Shown in pieces: positions 26,111-35,135 of a stretch of 64,000 nucleotides of DNA (positions are counted from its first letter, which is position 1; every line of letters starts with the position of its first letter). Position numbers and translations under genes: made by a program. The stretch is from NCBI GenBank assembly GCA_900543085.1, contig UQQF01000003.1, positions 26,298 through 90,297 on the forward strand, read 5' to 3'. The stretch comes from an uncultured Eubacteriales bacterium (GTDB taxonomy: Bacteria; Bacillota; Clostridia; Oscillospirales; Oscillospiraceae). The notes under the pieces were generated by a model that saw only the letters and a list, made by a program, of their open reading frames with translations, was not told the origin of the DNA and searched no databases.

Positions 26111-27385
26111 ATGGAACTCACCCGCGAGCAGCAGGACATACTAAACGGCTCCCAGGGCGAGGTCATGGCCAAGGTCATGAAAAGCCTGGTCATGTACGGC
26201 GAAACCTTCGGCGCCGACAAGATGGTGCCGGTCACCAGTGAGTACGGCCACACGGTCATCAGCTTCGGCATCGGCGTCATGAAGCCTGTGTACGACCTCT
26301 ACGACCAGCTCATCGAGGCCGGCGCGCTGAGCCGGCAGAAGTTCTCCGCCGACCCCCTGCCGCTGGACAAGAACGTGCCCAGCTCGTTTTTGCAGGACTT
26401 GGTCTTCAAGCACTTCATGTACTCCCAGCAGGGCAGGTACGAAAAGCAGCTTGAAAAGCTGGGCATCATGTCCCCCGACGCCTACACCTGCGCCTGCTAT
26501 CTGGACGAGGTGGGCAACAAGCCCAAGAAGGGCGACGTGCTCACATGGGCAGAGTCCTCCGCCGTCGTCTACGCCAACAGCGTGCTCGGCGCGAGGTGCA
26601 ACCGCAACTCCGGCATGCTGGAGCTGATGGGCAGCATAGTCGGCTGCACGCCGCACTTCGGCCTGCTGACCGACGACGGACGCAAGGCAGACTGGATCAT
26701 CGAGGTCAGGACTGAGAAAAAGCCGGAGGCTCAGCTCCTCGGCTCGGCCATCGGCATGAAGGTGATGGAGAAGGTCCCGTACATCAAGGGTCTGGACAAG
26801 TGGCTCGGCACCGAGCTCACGGACGACGTGTGCGCCTATCTGAAGGACTTCGGCGCGGCCACGGCCTCCAACGGCGCCGTCGGCCTCTACCACGTCGAGA
26901 ACCTCACCCCCGAGGCCGTCGAGAGCGGCGAGAGCCTGATACGCGAAAACGCGCCCGTCTACGTCATAGACGACGCCGAGCTGGAGCGCGTCAAGGCCTC
27001 CTACCCCGTGGTGTGGAAGGATCTGAACGCCAAGCCCAAGCTCTGCTTCATAGGCTGCCCGCACCTCACGCTCGCCCAGCTCAAGAGCTGGACGGAGCGC
27101 ATCTCCGCCGCGCTGGACGCCAACGGCCAGAAGAAGGTCACGGTGCCCACGGTCATGACCGCCGCCCCCGCCACGGTCAAGGCCTTCAAGGCCATGCCCG
27201 AGTACAAGCAGCTTGAAAGCTGCGGCGTCGTGCTCAGCTACATCTGCCCGCTGATGTACATGAACAACCCCCTCAGCGGCAAGATGCCCGTCATAACCTG
27301 CTCCAACAAGCTCAGGACATACACGACCGCGAGGTACTACACCGAAGACGAGCTCCTCGCGCAGATCACGGGAGGTGTGAAGTAA
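26111..27385 (+). CDS. Aconitase X catalytic (large) subunit
   Basis: 424 residues matching the AcnX/DUF521 family: ARCNRNSGMLELMGSIVG near residue 180, VGLYHVENLTPEA and FIGCPHLTLAQL carry conserved residues, with cysteines for an iron-sulfur cluster. Characterised members are cis-3-hydroxy-L-proline dehydratase in bacteria and phosphomevalonate dehydratase in archaea. The small swivel-domain subunit is the next gene, sharing one base (taATGg). Which reaction occurs here cannot be read from the sequence; an anaerobe might use it in hydroxyproline breakdown. aaggag lies 9 nt before the start. Confidence 0.88.
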   Translation: MELTREQQDILNGSQGEVMAKVMKSLVMYGETFGADKMVPVTSEYGHTVISFGIGVMKPVYDLYDQLIEAGALSRQKFSADPLPLDKNVPSSFLQDLVFKHFMYSQQGRYEKQLEKLGIMSPDAYTCACYLDEVGNKPKKGDVLTWAESSAVVYANSVLGARCNRNSGMLELMGSIVGCTPHFGLLTDDGRKADWIIEVRTEKKPEAQLLGSAIGMKVMEKVPYIKGLDKWLGTELTDDVCAYLKDFGAATASNGAVGLYHVENLTPEAVESGESLIRENAPVYVIDDAELERVKASYPVVWKDLNAKPKLCFIGCPHLTLAQLKSWTERISAALDANGQKKVTVPTVMTAAPATVKAFKAMPEYKQLESCGVVLSYICPLMYMNNPLSGKMPVITCSNKLRTYTTARYYTEDELLAQITGGVK

Positions 27386-27828
27386 TGGCCAGAGTATTCA
27401 AGGGCCGCCCCGTCGTCGCCGGAAGCTGCACGGCTCCCGCGCTTGTGTCCCACGGCGGCTTCAACACGCTCGCCAGCTTCCAGATGGCGATGATGTTCGG
27501 CGACAAGAAGGTCAAGTGCGGCGACCAGAACAACGCCGACCTCTATAAAAAGCCCATGAAGGGCACTGCGCTCTGCCTGCCGCAGACCATCGGCTCCACC
27601 ACGGGCGGCATGGTGCTCTACACCGCCTGCGCCACTAACAACCAGCCGGCATGTATGCTGTTCTCCATGACCATCGACTCCCTCGCCGCCAGCGGCGCCA
27701 TCCTGGCCGACGTCTGGACCGACGCCAAGATGCCCGTCGTAGACGAGCTGGGCGACGAGTTCCTCGGCTACGTACAGGACGGCATGACCATCACCGTCGA
27801 GCCCGACGGCACCGTGACCGTCGAGTGA
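27385..27828 (+). CDS. Aconitase X swivel-domain (small) subunit
   Basis: 147 residues, DUF126 family: GRPVVAGSCTAPALVSHGGFN and the substrate-binding motif PQTIGSTTGGMVLY near residue 70. It forms the active site together with the large subunit. Separate genes make this the two-subunit type. It ends at a strong terminator, so the operon is three genes long. Confidence 0.9.
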   Translation: MARVFKGRPVVAGSCTAPALVSHGGFNTLASFQMAMMFGDKKVKCGDQNNADLYKKPMKGTALCLPQTIGSTTGGMVLYTACATNNQPACMLFSMTIDSLAASGAILADVWTDAKMPVVDELGDEFLGYVQDGMTITVEPDGTVTVE

Positions 27829-27835
27829 AAAAAGC

Positions 27836-27880
27836 CCCGGCAGAGTTTCGCCGCCTGCGGCGAAACTCTGCCGGGTTTTT
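27836..27880 (+). terminator. Aconitase X operon terminator
   Basis: 19-bp perfect arms (cccggcagagtttcgccgc and complement) then five T. Confidence 0.9.
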
Positions 27881-27888
27881 CAGGCAAT

Positions 27889-27917
27889 AAAAAGCCGCCG
27901 CCCGTGTGGGCGGCGGC
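27889..27917 (-). terminator. Terminator of the small membrane protein gene
   Basis: gccgccgccc / gggcggcggc with gtgt loop; TTTTTATT follows on the minus strand. Confidence 0.8.
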
Positions 27918-27930
27918 CATATTATTTATT

Positions 27931-28134
27931 TCAGTCAACAGGCTGGCTGCCGTAGTCCTTCTCGTCGTCGGGGTTCTTCACAAGCCCGCCGCCGAATTCG
28001 GCCACCAGCGCGACCACAACGCCTATCACGGCAAACAGTCCGCCGAGATAGAGCACCAGTGCATACTCCATGCCAACGATAGCGCAGAAGACGCCAGCCA
28101 GCAACATCGCAATACTAAAGAACATGTCCTTCAT
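27931..28134 (-). CDS. Small two-helix membrane protein, unknown function
   Basis: 67 residues from ATG 28134, chosen for ggaggt 7 nt upstream. Two hydrophobic helices (about 5-23 and 26-48) separated by a short loop, then a polar tail VKNPDDEKDYGSQPVD. Monocistronic between two terminators. No family recognised; topology resembles the 25877 protein but the sequences are not clearly related. Confidence 0.65.
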   Translation of the reverse strand: MKDMFFSIAMLLAGVFCAIVGMEYALVLYLGGLFAVIGVVVALVAEFGGGLVKNPDDEKDYGSQPVD

Positions 28135-28253
28135 CTGTATTACCTCCATTTTTATTGCGGCTCTCGTCGCTTTCTGTGTTAAATATATCACCATCTTGTT
28201 AATTTGTCAACAATTAAATGAAAACTTTTTTGTTAATTTATTATTAGCAGTGA

Positions 28254-28287
28254 AAAACCGGGAATCGGCGCGCCGATTCCCGGTTTT
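28254..28287. terminator. Terminator of the dcw operon
   Basis: Perfect palindrome with 17-bp arms (aaaaccgggaatcggcg and complement), with an A/T-run at both ends; it lies 30 bp after ftsZ and can work in both directions. Confidence 0.8.
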
Positions 28288-28316
28288 AAGGACATTTTTT
28301 AAACTTTTACGCGGCT

Positions 28317-29459
28317 TCAACGGGAGTTGAAGATTTTGAAAATGGTGTCGTAGGGGTCCTCGTCGTTGCTGCCGGACTGGGCGGGAGCGGCCTCCTCCGC
28401 GGGGGCGGCGGGGGCGGGATTGCTCGCGGCCTGCTGCCTGGCGTTGCTGTAGAGGCCGTCGGCGGCGGCGTTCTTGGCGGGCTGCTCCGCAGTGGCGGGG
28501 CGACCCTCCTCAAAGCCGGTGGCGATGACGATGACGCGGATCTCGTCCTCGAGGGAGTTGTCGAAGGTGGCGCCGAAGATGATGTTGGCGTCGGGGTGCG
28601 CAGCCTCCTGGACGAGGTTCGCGGCGGCCTCGACGTCGTCGAGACCCATGTCCTCGCTGCCGGTGACGTTTATCAGCACGCCGTGCGCGCCGTTGATGCT
28701 GGTCTCCATGAGCGGGCTGGAGACGGCCATCTTCGCGGCCTCCTCGGCCTTGCCCTTGCCCACGGCGTGACCCACGCCCATGTGCGCGAAGCCCGCGTCC
28801 TTCATGATGGTGGTGACGTCGGCGAAGTCGAGGTTGATGAAGCCGGTGTTCTTGATGAGGTCGGATATACTGGTGACGGCCTGACGCAGCACGTCGTCGG
28901 CTATCTCAAAGGCGTTGGCCAGGGTGACCTTCTGGTCGGTGGCGTACTTGAGACGGTCGTTGGGGATGATAAGCAGGGAGTCGACCTTGCCCAGCAGGCT
29001 CTGTATGCCGGCCTCGGCCTGATCCATGCGGCGCTTGCCCTCGAACTTGAAGGGCTTGGTGACGACGCCTACGGTCAGCGCGCCGGCCTCGCGAGCGATC
29101 TCGGCGACGATGGGAGCCGCGCCGGTGCCCGTGCCGCCGCCCATGCCGGCGGTGATGAACACCATATCCGCATCCTCGATGCTCTTGGCTATCTCGTTGC
29201 GGCTCTCCTCAGCGCTCTTTTTGCCCATATCGGGGTCGGAGCCCGCGCCCTGGCCGTGGGTAAGCTTCTCGCCTATCTGGATCTTCTGATCGGCATTGGA
29301 GACGGCGAGAGCCTGCTTGTCCGTGTTCACCGAAATGAACTCCACGCCCTGCGTGCCGGACTTGACCATACGGTTGACAACATTATTGCCGGCTCCGCCC
29401 ACGCCTAGAACCTTCAGAGTGACGACATTCTCGGGGCCGGTTTCGGATTTGTAAGACAT
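28317..29459 (-). CDS. ftsZ: Cell division protein FtsZ
   Basis: Tubulin-like GTPase forming the Z ring. 380 residues from ATG 29459 (ggagg 8 nt upstream); longer in-frame extension to 29567 overlaps the promoter and is rejected. GTP-binding T4 loop GGGTGTG at 107-113, N-terminal [11 protein letters not shown]7 loop NLDFADV. A Pro/Ala-rich linker ends in [13 protein letters not shown] instead of the usual DIPxFLRR-like tail that binds FtsA. No ftsA gene precedes it. Confidence 0.97.
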   Translation of the reverse strand: MSYKSETGPENVVTLKVLGVGGAGNNVVNRMVKSGTQGVEFISVNTDKQALAVSNADQKIQIGEKLTHGQGAGSDPDMGKKSAEESRNEIAKSIEDADMVFITAGMGGGTGTGAAPIVAEIAREAGALTVGVVTKPFKFEGKRRMDQAEAGIQSLLGKVDSLLIIPNDRLKYATDQKVTLANAFEIADDVLRQAVTSISDLIKNTGFINLDFADVTTIMKDAGFAHMGVGHAVGKGKAEEAAKMAVSSPLMETSINGAHGVLINVTGSEDMGLDDVEAAANLVQEAAHPDANIIFGATFDNSLEDEIRVIVIATGFEEGRPATAEQPAKNAAADGLYSNARQQAASNPAPAAPAEEAAPAQSGSNDEDPYDTIFKIFNSR

Positions 29460-29540
29460 AGTCGGTGCCTCCCTCATATCTTTTGAGACGCCGGGAGCGT
29501 TTGTCCGCCCCGTGCGCGTTTTGTTTCTTCTTCTACTCAT

Positions 29541-29567
29541 ATTATATCTTTTCCTAAGTTCGGTCAA
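29541..29567 (-). promoter_or_regulatory. ftsZ promoter
   Basis: Minus strand TTGACC and TATAAT with 15 bp between them (17 if the -10 is read as TAATAT), 80 bp before the ftsZ start; gives ftsZ its own transcription besides the dcw read-through. Confidence 0.6.
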
Positions 29568-29631
29568 CTATTTTTTGTTTCCATAGCGTAAATTTCGGAT
29601 ATTTTTTCATTCCGTCCGAGCCAAACGCAGC

Positions 29632-30393
29632 TTAGAACGGGGAAAATGTTACGCCCTCGCCGGCCGCGCTTATGTCCAGCGTGCCTCGATCGGCGCTCGT
29701 GAGCTGGCTTACGGCGCTCACGAGCTTGCCGAACTGGTAGTCTATCGTCTCCTCGCTGCCGAACAGCACGGTGAAGCGCCCGTCCATGCTCATGACTGGG
29801 GCGGAGACGTCCGTGAGGTCGATGTAGTCTATCGTTCCGGCCAGGCCGCGGCGCTGAATCTGGTCGAGCATCTCGGCCAGGGTCGTCACCGCCTGCGCCT
29901 CGCTGTCGCCCTCGGAGACCAGGGTGTCGCCGACAGACGGGTTCACGGGCGTGATTCCGCTCACGCGTATGAGCGGCGCCGTGTCGGCGCTGTCGCCCTG
30001 GGTGAGCACCTTGCAGCTCCTGTCTATTATCCAGCGCTGCCCCTCCAGCTCCACCCAGGCGAGCGCCTGGCTCTCGGTTATCTCTATTATGACCGTGCCG
30101 GGCAGTTGTGTGGCTATCTCGACGCTCTCCACGTACGGGAGCTTTGCCATGATGCCGCTGACGGCGGAGAAGCGGTTTATGAAAAAGAGGTTGTCGCCCT
30201 CCTCTATGCCCGCGGCCTGTATGACCTCCTGCGACGTATAGTGCGTGTTGCCGGTGACCTCTATGCTGCCTACCTGCAGGAAAATACTCACGATGAATAT
30301 GAGCACTACGCAGCCGAGCAGGAACTTCGCCGGGCCGATAGCGGCGCTTTTAGCCGATATTCTTTTCCTCAGCGGGTCGGTCTGCTTCGCCAT
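29632..30393 (-). CDS. ftsQ: Cell division protein FtsQ/DivIB
   Basis: 253 residues: basic cytoplasmic start, one membrane helix (about 25-43), POTRA domain starting GSIEVTGNTHYTSQEVIQAAGI, then FtsQ domain with LPGTVIIEITE. Part of the FtsQLB complex that activates septal wall synthesis. 17 bp downstream of murA, same strand. Short for DivIB. Confidence 0.9.
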   Translation of the reverse strand: MAKQTDPLRKRISAKSAAIGPAKFLLGCVVLIFIVSIFLQVGSIEVTGNTHYTSQEVIQAAGIEEGDNLFFINRFSAVSGIMAKLPYVESVEIATQLPGTVIIEITESQALAWVELEGQRWIIDRSCKVLTQGDSADTAPLIRVSGITPVNPSVGDTLVSEGDSEAQAVTTLAEMLDQIQRRGLAGTIDYIDLTDVSAPVMSMDGRFTVLFGSEETIDYQFGKLVSAVSQLTSADRGTLDISAAGEGVTFSPF

Positions 30394-30410
30394 TTCATCA
30401 ATCCTTTGTG

Positions 30411-31673
30411 TTACTGTTCACTCAGCCTTATGTCCGCGCCCAGCGCGGCAAGGCGCTCGTCAAAGCTCGCGTATCCGCGCTCTACGTGGCCGGAGTCCAA
30501 TATGTCCGTCTCGCCCTCGGCGGAGAGCGCCGCTATTATCAGCGCCGCGCCGCCGCGCAGGTCGGTGGCCACAGTCGGCGCGCCGTGCAGGACTTCCACG
30601 CCCGTCACGACGGCCACGCGGCCTTCGGTATGTATCCTCGCGCCCAGGCGCTGCAGCTCCTCCGTGAAGCGGAAGCGGTTCTGGAACACGTTCTCCACGA
30701 ACACGCTGGTGCCCCGCGCCTTGAGGCAGGCGGCCAGCATCAGCGGCTGCGCGTCCGTCGGGAAGCCCGGGTACGGCCCAGTTATGACGGGCATCGGCGC
30801 TTTGAGGTTCCCCCCTGAACGCAGCCGCACGCTCGAGCTGTTCGACATTATATCACATCCGCACTCGGAAAGCGAGTGCAGGACCGTAGAAAAATGTCTC
30901 GGCTCCACGGCGCGCAGCTCCACGTCTCCTCCGGCCGCGGCGCAGGCGCACAGCAGCGTCGAGGAGACGATGCGATCCGGCATTATCCTGTGCCCCACGC
31001 GGAAGGGCTCGAGCTTCTTCCCGCGCACGCGCACCGTGGCGCTGCCCGCGCCGGTGACGTCCGCGCCCAGGGTCTGCAAAAAGATCTGCAGCTCGGTTAT
31101 CTCCGGCTCTCGCGCGGCGTTCATGATCACCGTCTCGCCCTCGGCGGCGCAGGCCGCCAGCATGGCGTTCTCGGTCGCGCCGACGCTGGGCATGGGCAGG
31201 GCTATGCCCGCGCCGCGGAGCCCGCTCGGGGCGGAGCATATCAAATCCCCGCCGCGCTCGTCGATCTCCGCGCCGAGCGCCCTGAGAGCCATCAGGTGGA
31301 GGTCTATCGGCCTCGGACCGAGCTCGCAGCCTCCCGGCATGCTCAGCCGCGCGTGCCCGCAGCGGGCGAGCAGCGCGCCCAGGAATATGACCGAGCTGCG
31401 CAGCTCGCGCATCAGCGAGTGCGGTATCTCGCTGCGGCTCATCGGTCTGGAGTCTATGTACACGGCGTCGCCCTCACGCTCGACCGAGCAGCCCAGGCCG
31501 CGCAGGATGCGTATCGTAGTGTTCACGTCGCGCAGTGTCGGGACGTTCAAAAGCTCGGTCTCGCCCGGGGCGAGCACGCTGGCCGCCATGATGGGCAGCA
31601 CTGCGTTTTTGGCGCCCTGGACGGTGACGCTGCCGGACAGCCGGTTGCCTCCGGCTATGTGCCAAACGCTCAT
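30411..31673 (-). CDS. murA: UDP-N-acetylglucosamine 1-carboxyvinyltransferase
   Basis: First committed step of peptidoglycan synthesis: transfers enolpyruvate from PEP to UDP-GlcNAc. 420 residues with GAKNAVLP (catalytic Lys near 22), SMPGGCELGPRP with the active-site Cys that reacts with fosfomycin, and GPYPGFPTD with the general-base Asp. MurA is placed between murG and ftsQ, a position common in Oscillospiraceae-like clusters. Confidence 0.97.
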   Translation of the reverse strand: MSVWHIAGGNRLSGSVTVQGAKNAVLPIMAASVLAPGETELLNVPTLRDVNTTIRILRGLGCSVEREGDAVYIDSRPMSRSEIPHSLMRELRSSVIFLGALLARCGHARLSMPGGCELGPRPIDLHLMALRALGAEIDERGGDLICSAPSGLRGAGIALPMPSVGATENAMLAACAAEGETVIMNAAREPEITELQIFLQTLGADVTGAGSATVRVRGKKLEPFRVGHRIMPDRIVSSTLLCACAAAGGDVELRAVEPRHFSTVLHSLSECGCDIMSNSSSVRLRSGGNLKAPMPVITGPYPGFPTDAQPLMLAACLKARGTSVFVENVFQNRFRFTEELQRLGARIHTEGRVAVVTGVEVLHGAPTVATDLRGGAALIIAALSAEGETDILDSGHVERGYASFDERLAALGADIRLSEQ

Positions 31674-31729
31674 TTCCTCTCCCCCAAATAGCAGATTCAG
31701 GCCATACTATGCCGGGGGAGCTGGATTTG

Positions 31730-32863
31730 TTATTTTGCCGCGTGCTTCTCCGCGAGGCCGAGGACTATGCCGGCGATCCTGTCCGTGGCGTCGGGCAGGC
31801 CGAGGGAGCGCATCTTTCCGCTCATGTCCTCAAGTGTCTCGGGGTGGTGCAGCAGCTCGCTTACCAGGCCGAGCAGGCTGTCGGCGGTGAACTCCGGCTC
31901 CAGCAGGAGCTTGGCGCCGCCGGCCTCGGCGAGGACGCGGGCGTTCTTCTCCTGGTGGTTGTTCGTGACGTGCGGGCTGGGTATCAGCACGGCGGGCTTG
32001 CCCATGGCCGTCAGCTCCGCCAGAGTGCTGGCTCCGGCGCGGCACATGACCAGGTCGGCCGCCGCCATGACCAGCGGCATGTCGTAGATGTACTCGCGCA
32101 CGTCCATGCCCAGCTTCTCATAGCCGGGCTTCTCCTTCGCGAGCTTGTCAGTCATCTGCTTGTACCAGGCCTTGCCGGTGGAGTGGATGATGCCGAAGAA
32201 GGGGTTGGCGCAGGCGCGGACGATGAAGTCAGTCATGATCTCGTTCATGTGTCCCGCGCCCAGGCTGCCCCAGACGCTGGCCACCAGGGGTTTGTCCTCC
32301 GGCAGTCCCAGCGCGCGGCGGGCGGCGAGCTTGTCCGCGTTCAGGAATTCGCCCCTGACGGGCGTGCCGGTGACCACGACGCGCTCGGGGTGCTTGTAGT
32401 TGGCGCGGCTCTCCTCAAAGCCGACCATGATGGCGTCCACGCTGCCCTCCAGCATCTTGGTGGTCAGGCCGGGGACGGCGTTGCTCTCGTGCACGGCGGT
32501 GGGTATCCCCAGCTCGTGCGCCGCGCGGAGCACCGGAAAACAGACATAGCCGCCCGTGCCAACGGCGACGTCCGGCTTGAACTCACGCAGTATGCGCTTT
32601 GCCTCTCCGGTGGAGGTCACAACGTTTTTCAGCGTGGTAAGGTTGTGCTTGATGTCCTCCATGGAGAAGCCGCGGTGGATGTTTGTGATGCGCACGGTCC
32701 TTATCTCGTAGCCCGCGCGCGGCACGAGGTCGGTCTCCATGCGCCCTTCGGCGCCGATGAACAAAAACTCGGCGTCCGGCATGGCCGCCTTGATAGCGCC
32801 CGCCACGGCGAGCGCCGGATTTATGTGCCCCGCGGTTCCGCCGCAGGTAAAGAGGAATTTCAT
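31730..32863 (-). CDS. murG: UDP-GlcNAc:lipid I N-acetylglucosaminyltransferase
   Basis: Makes lipid II at the inner face of the membrane. 377 residues, GT-B fold: N-terminal TCGGTAGHINPALAVAG, C-terminal donor-site region VMCRAGASTLAELTAMGKPAVLIPSP. ggaggttgtcac precedes the ATG. Lies 70 bp after ftsW. Confidence 0.96.
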   Translation of the reverse strand: MKFLFTCGGTAGHINPALAVAGAIKAAMPDAEFLFIGAEGRMETDLVPRAGYEIRTVRITNIHRGFSMEDIKHNLTTLKNVVTSTGEAKRILREFKPDVAVGTGGYVCFPVLRAAHELGIPTAVHESNAVPGLTTKMLEGSVDAIMVGFEESRANYKHPERVVVTGTPVRGEFLNADKLAARRALGLPEDKPLVASVWGSLGAGHMNEIMTDFIVRACANPFFGIIHSTGKAWYKQMTDKLAKEKPGYEKLGMDVREYIYDMPLVMAAADLVMCRAGASTLAELTAMGKPAVLIPSPHVTNNHQEKNARVLAEAGGAKLLLEPEFTADSLLGLVSELLHHPETLEDMSGKMRSLGLPDATDRIAGIVLGLAEKHAAK

Positions 32864-32933
32864 GTGACAACCTCCGATTCTATTTCGCGGGGGCAGACCC
32901 GCTTGCGCGGACGACCCGCCCCACGGCGGATTT

Positions 32934-34085
32934 TCACAGCTTCACGTCTCTCGACGCGCTGAGTATTATTCCCATCTCGGCCAGCTGGATCAGCAGCGCA
33001 GTGCCTCCATAGGAGAAAAAGGGCAGCGATATGCCCGTACAGGGAACAAGGTTGGTGACGACCGCGACGTTGAGTATCACCTGTATCGCCAGCAGCGTGG
33101 TGATGCCCGCGGTCACCAGGAAGGAAAACCGGTCGCGCATGTGCAGCGCGAGGTAATACCCGCGGATAATGAGCGCGGCGAACAGCAGCAGTATGGCCAC
33201 GGCTCCGGCGAAGCCCAGCTCCTCGCACACGACGGCGAAGATGAAGTCGTTGTGCTCCTCCGGCAGGTACATGTATGTCTGCCTGCCCTGCCCCAGACCC
33301 AGGCCGAAAAGCCCGCCCGAGCCGATGGAGTAGAGCGACTGCACTATCTGATACCCGTCGCCGCTGGTGTTCGCAAAGGGGTCGAGCCAGGTGCTTATGC
33401 GCCCCGAGGCGTAGGGGAAAAACGTGATTATCACGCCCAGCGCCGCAAGCGCGCCAACGCCCACGCCGATGAACCAGCGCAGCTTCACCCCGCCCAGAAA
33501 GAGCATCACGCCGCCTATCGCGATTATGATTATCGCCGCGGAGAAGTGCGGCTCGAGCACCAGCAGGCCGACTATCAGCAGCAGTATCGCCGCAAAGGGC
33601 AGTATGCCGTAGCGGAACGTGCTCATGGCCGCCTTGTACTTGCAGATGAGCGCGGAGAAGTAGAGTATCACCGCGACCTTCGCTATCTCCGAGGGCTGGA
33701 AGGTGGTGAAGCCCAGGTCTATCCAGCGCTTCGCGTCGCCCTGGGACACGCCTATCACCGGCACCAGCGCCAGCAGGACTACGGCGGCAGCCAGCAGCGG
33801 GAAGCTCATGCGCCGGTAGAACGCCATGGGAAAGCGCGAGAGCACAAACATGGCGGCGGTGCCGCCTATGGCGAATCCCAGCTGGCGCATGAAATAGTAC
33901 GCCGCGTTGTGTCCGGTGGACGCACTGTAATACGCCCTGGCGTAGCTCGCCGAGAGCACCATCACAACCCCGATGGTCAACAGCAGCAGCGTCAGCGCCG
34001 TGAACGGGAGGTCTATGCTCCCGCGCGCCGCGCGCTTTCTCTCTCGTAAGGGTTCCGGCGCGAGCCGCGCCCCGGCGTACTCCAT
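32934..34085 (-). CDS. ftsW: SEDS glycosyltransferase FtsW/SpoVE
   Basis: Peptidoglycan polymerase of the septum, working with the class B PBP encoded at 36605. 383 residues, about ten helices; the first starts near residue 28 (LPFTALTLLLLTIGVVMV). Conserved loop LEPHFSAAIIII and the C-terminal NLVPCTGISLPFFSYGGTA of FtsW/SpoVE. In Firmicutes dcw clusters the member is often SpoVE; vegetative or sporulation role cannot be told. Confidence 0.94.
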   Translation of the reverse strand: MEYAGARLAPEPLRERKRAARGSIDLPFTALTLLLLTIGVVMVLSASYARAYYSASTGHNAAYYFMRQLGFAIGGTAAMFVLSRFPMAFYRRMSFPLLAAAVVLLALVPVIGVSQGDAKRWIDLGFTTFQPSEIAKVAVILYFSALICKYKAAMSTFRYGILPFAAILLLIVGLLVLEPHFSAAIIIIAIGGVMLFLGGVKLRWFIGVGVGALAALGVIITFFPYASGRISTWLDPFANTSGDGYQIVQSLYSIGSGGLFGLGLGQGRQTYMYLPEEHNDFIFAVVCEELGFAGAVAILLLFAALIIRGYYLALHMRDRFSFLVTAGITTLLAIQVILNVAVVTNLVPCTGISLPFFSYGGTALLIQLAEMGIILSASRDVKL

Positions 34086-34121
34086 AGCACCCTCCCGGAG
34101 AATAATAGATTTAGTTCTGTT

Positions 34122-35135
34122 TTAAAAACTGTAGCGGTTGAATATGCCTATGAACGAGACCACGGCGCAGACCAGGGACACGCAGAAGTACAGCGCAAAG
34201 AGCTGCTTTTCCGTCCACTTGTGCCCAGTCCAGCCGCCCAGCTCGAGGTGGTGGTGGAACGGCGCCATGCGGAAGACGCGCTTGCCGTGGCTGAGCTTGA
34301 AATACGTCACCTGGATTATGTCGGAGAGCGTCTCGATGATGTACAGCAGTCCGAGGATGATCAGTATCAGCGGCATGTCGTAGGCGAAGGCCATGGCCGC
34401 CACTGCTCCGCCCAGGAACAGCGAGCCGGTGTCGCCCATGAACACCTTGGCGGGGTTGAAGTTGTACACCAGGAAGCCCAGCAGTCCGCCGGCCAGCGCG
34501 CTGGCGAACACGCCGAGGCTGAGATACAGCTCGCCCCAGACGTAGGTCACGCAGGCGAAGAACAGGCAGACCGGTATGCTGGTGCCGGCGGCCAGGCCGT
34601 CGACGCCGTCGGTCAGGTTAACGGCGTTCACCGTGCCGACTATGACGAAGGCGGCGAAGATGAAGTACAGCCACTCCGGTATCGGCACGATGGTATTCCA
34701 GAACGGTATGTAGAGGTTGGTGGTCACGTATCCGAACTGGCGCATGAGGAAGACGAAGGCCAGCGCGGCGGCGAGCTGCAGGAGAAACTTCGCCTTGGCG
34801 GAAAGCCCCAGGTTCTGCTTTTTCTTGAGCTTCTCGTAGTCGTCGAGGAAGCCTATGGCGCCGAAGATCAGCGCGAACAACAGGCAGAAGACGTGTCCGT
34901 AGTCGCCGCGCATCATCGGCTCAAAGCCGACGGTGAGGCAGACGACTGTGACGGCGGCGATGAACATCAGCCCGCCCATGGTCGGCGTGCCGGACTTGTT
35001 CATGTGCCAGGTCGGGCCGTCCTCTCGTATGGCCTGCCCGGCCTTGACCTTTCTCAGCCAGGGCACGAGGAACTTGCCCACGCCGCTGGAGACGAAAAAG
35101 GCTATGGCAAAGGCGAGTATCAGTCGTATGGTCAT
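34122..35135 (-). CDS. mraY: Phospho-N-acetylmuramoyl-pentapeptide transferase
   Basis: Forms lipid I from UDP-MurNAc-pentapeptide and undecaprenyl phosphate. 337 residues, about ten helices, with GTPTMGGLMFI, NAVNLTDGVDGLA (catalytic Asp region), FMGDTGSL and the C-terminal HHHLE loop. Overlaps the end of murE by 4 bp (ATGA). Confidence 0.97.
   Translation of the reverse strand: MTIRLILAFAIAFFVSSGVGKFLVPWLRKVKAGQAIREDGPTWHMNKSGTPTMGGLMFIAAVTVVCLTVGFEPMMRGDYGHVFCLLFALIFGAIGFLDDYEKLKKKQNLGLSAKAKFLLQLAAALAFVFLMRQFGYVTTNLYIPFWNTIVPIPEWLYFIFAAFVIVGTVNAVNLTDGVDGLAAGTSIPVCLFFACVTYVWGELYLSLGVFASALAGGLLGFLVYNFNPAKVFMGDTGSLFLGGAVAAMAFAYDMPLILIILGLLYIIETLSDIIQVTYFKLSHGKRVFRMAPFHHHLELGGWTGHKWTEKQLFALYFCVSLVCAVVSFIGIFNRYSF

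Noticed and set aside
28596..29408. Long plus-strand open frame opposite ftsZ
   Set aside because: Shadow of ftsZ; ftsZ itself is conserved over its full length.
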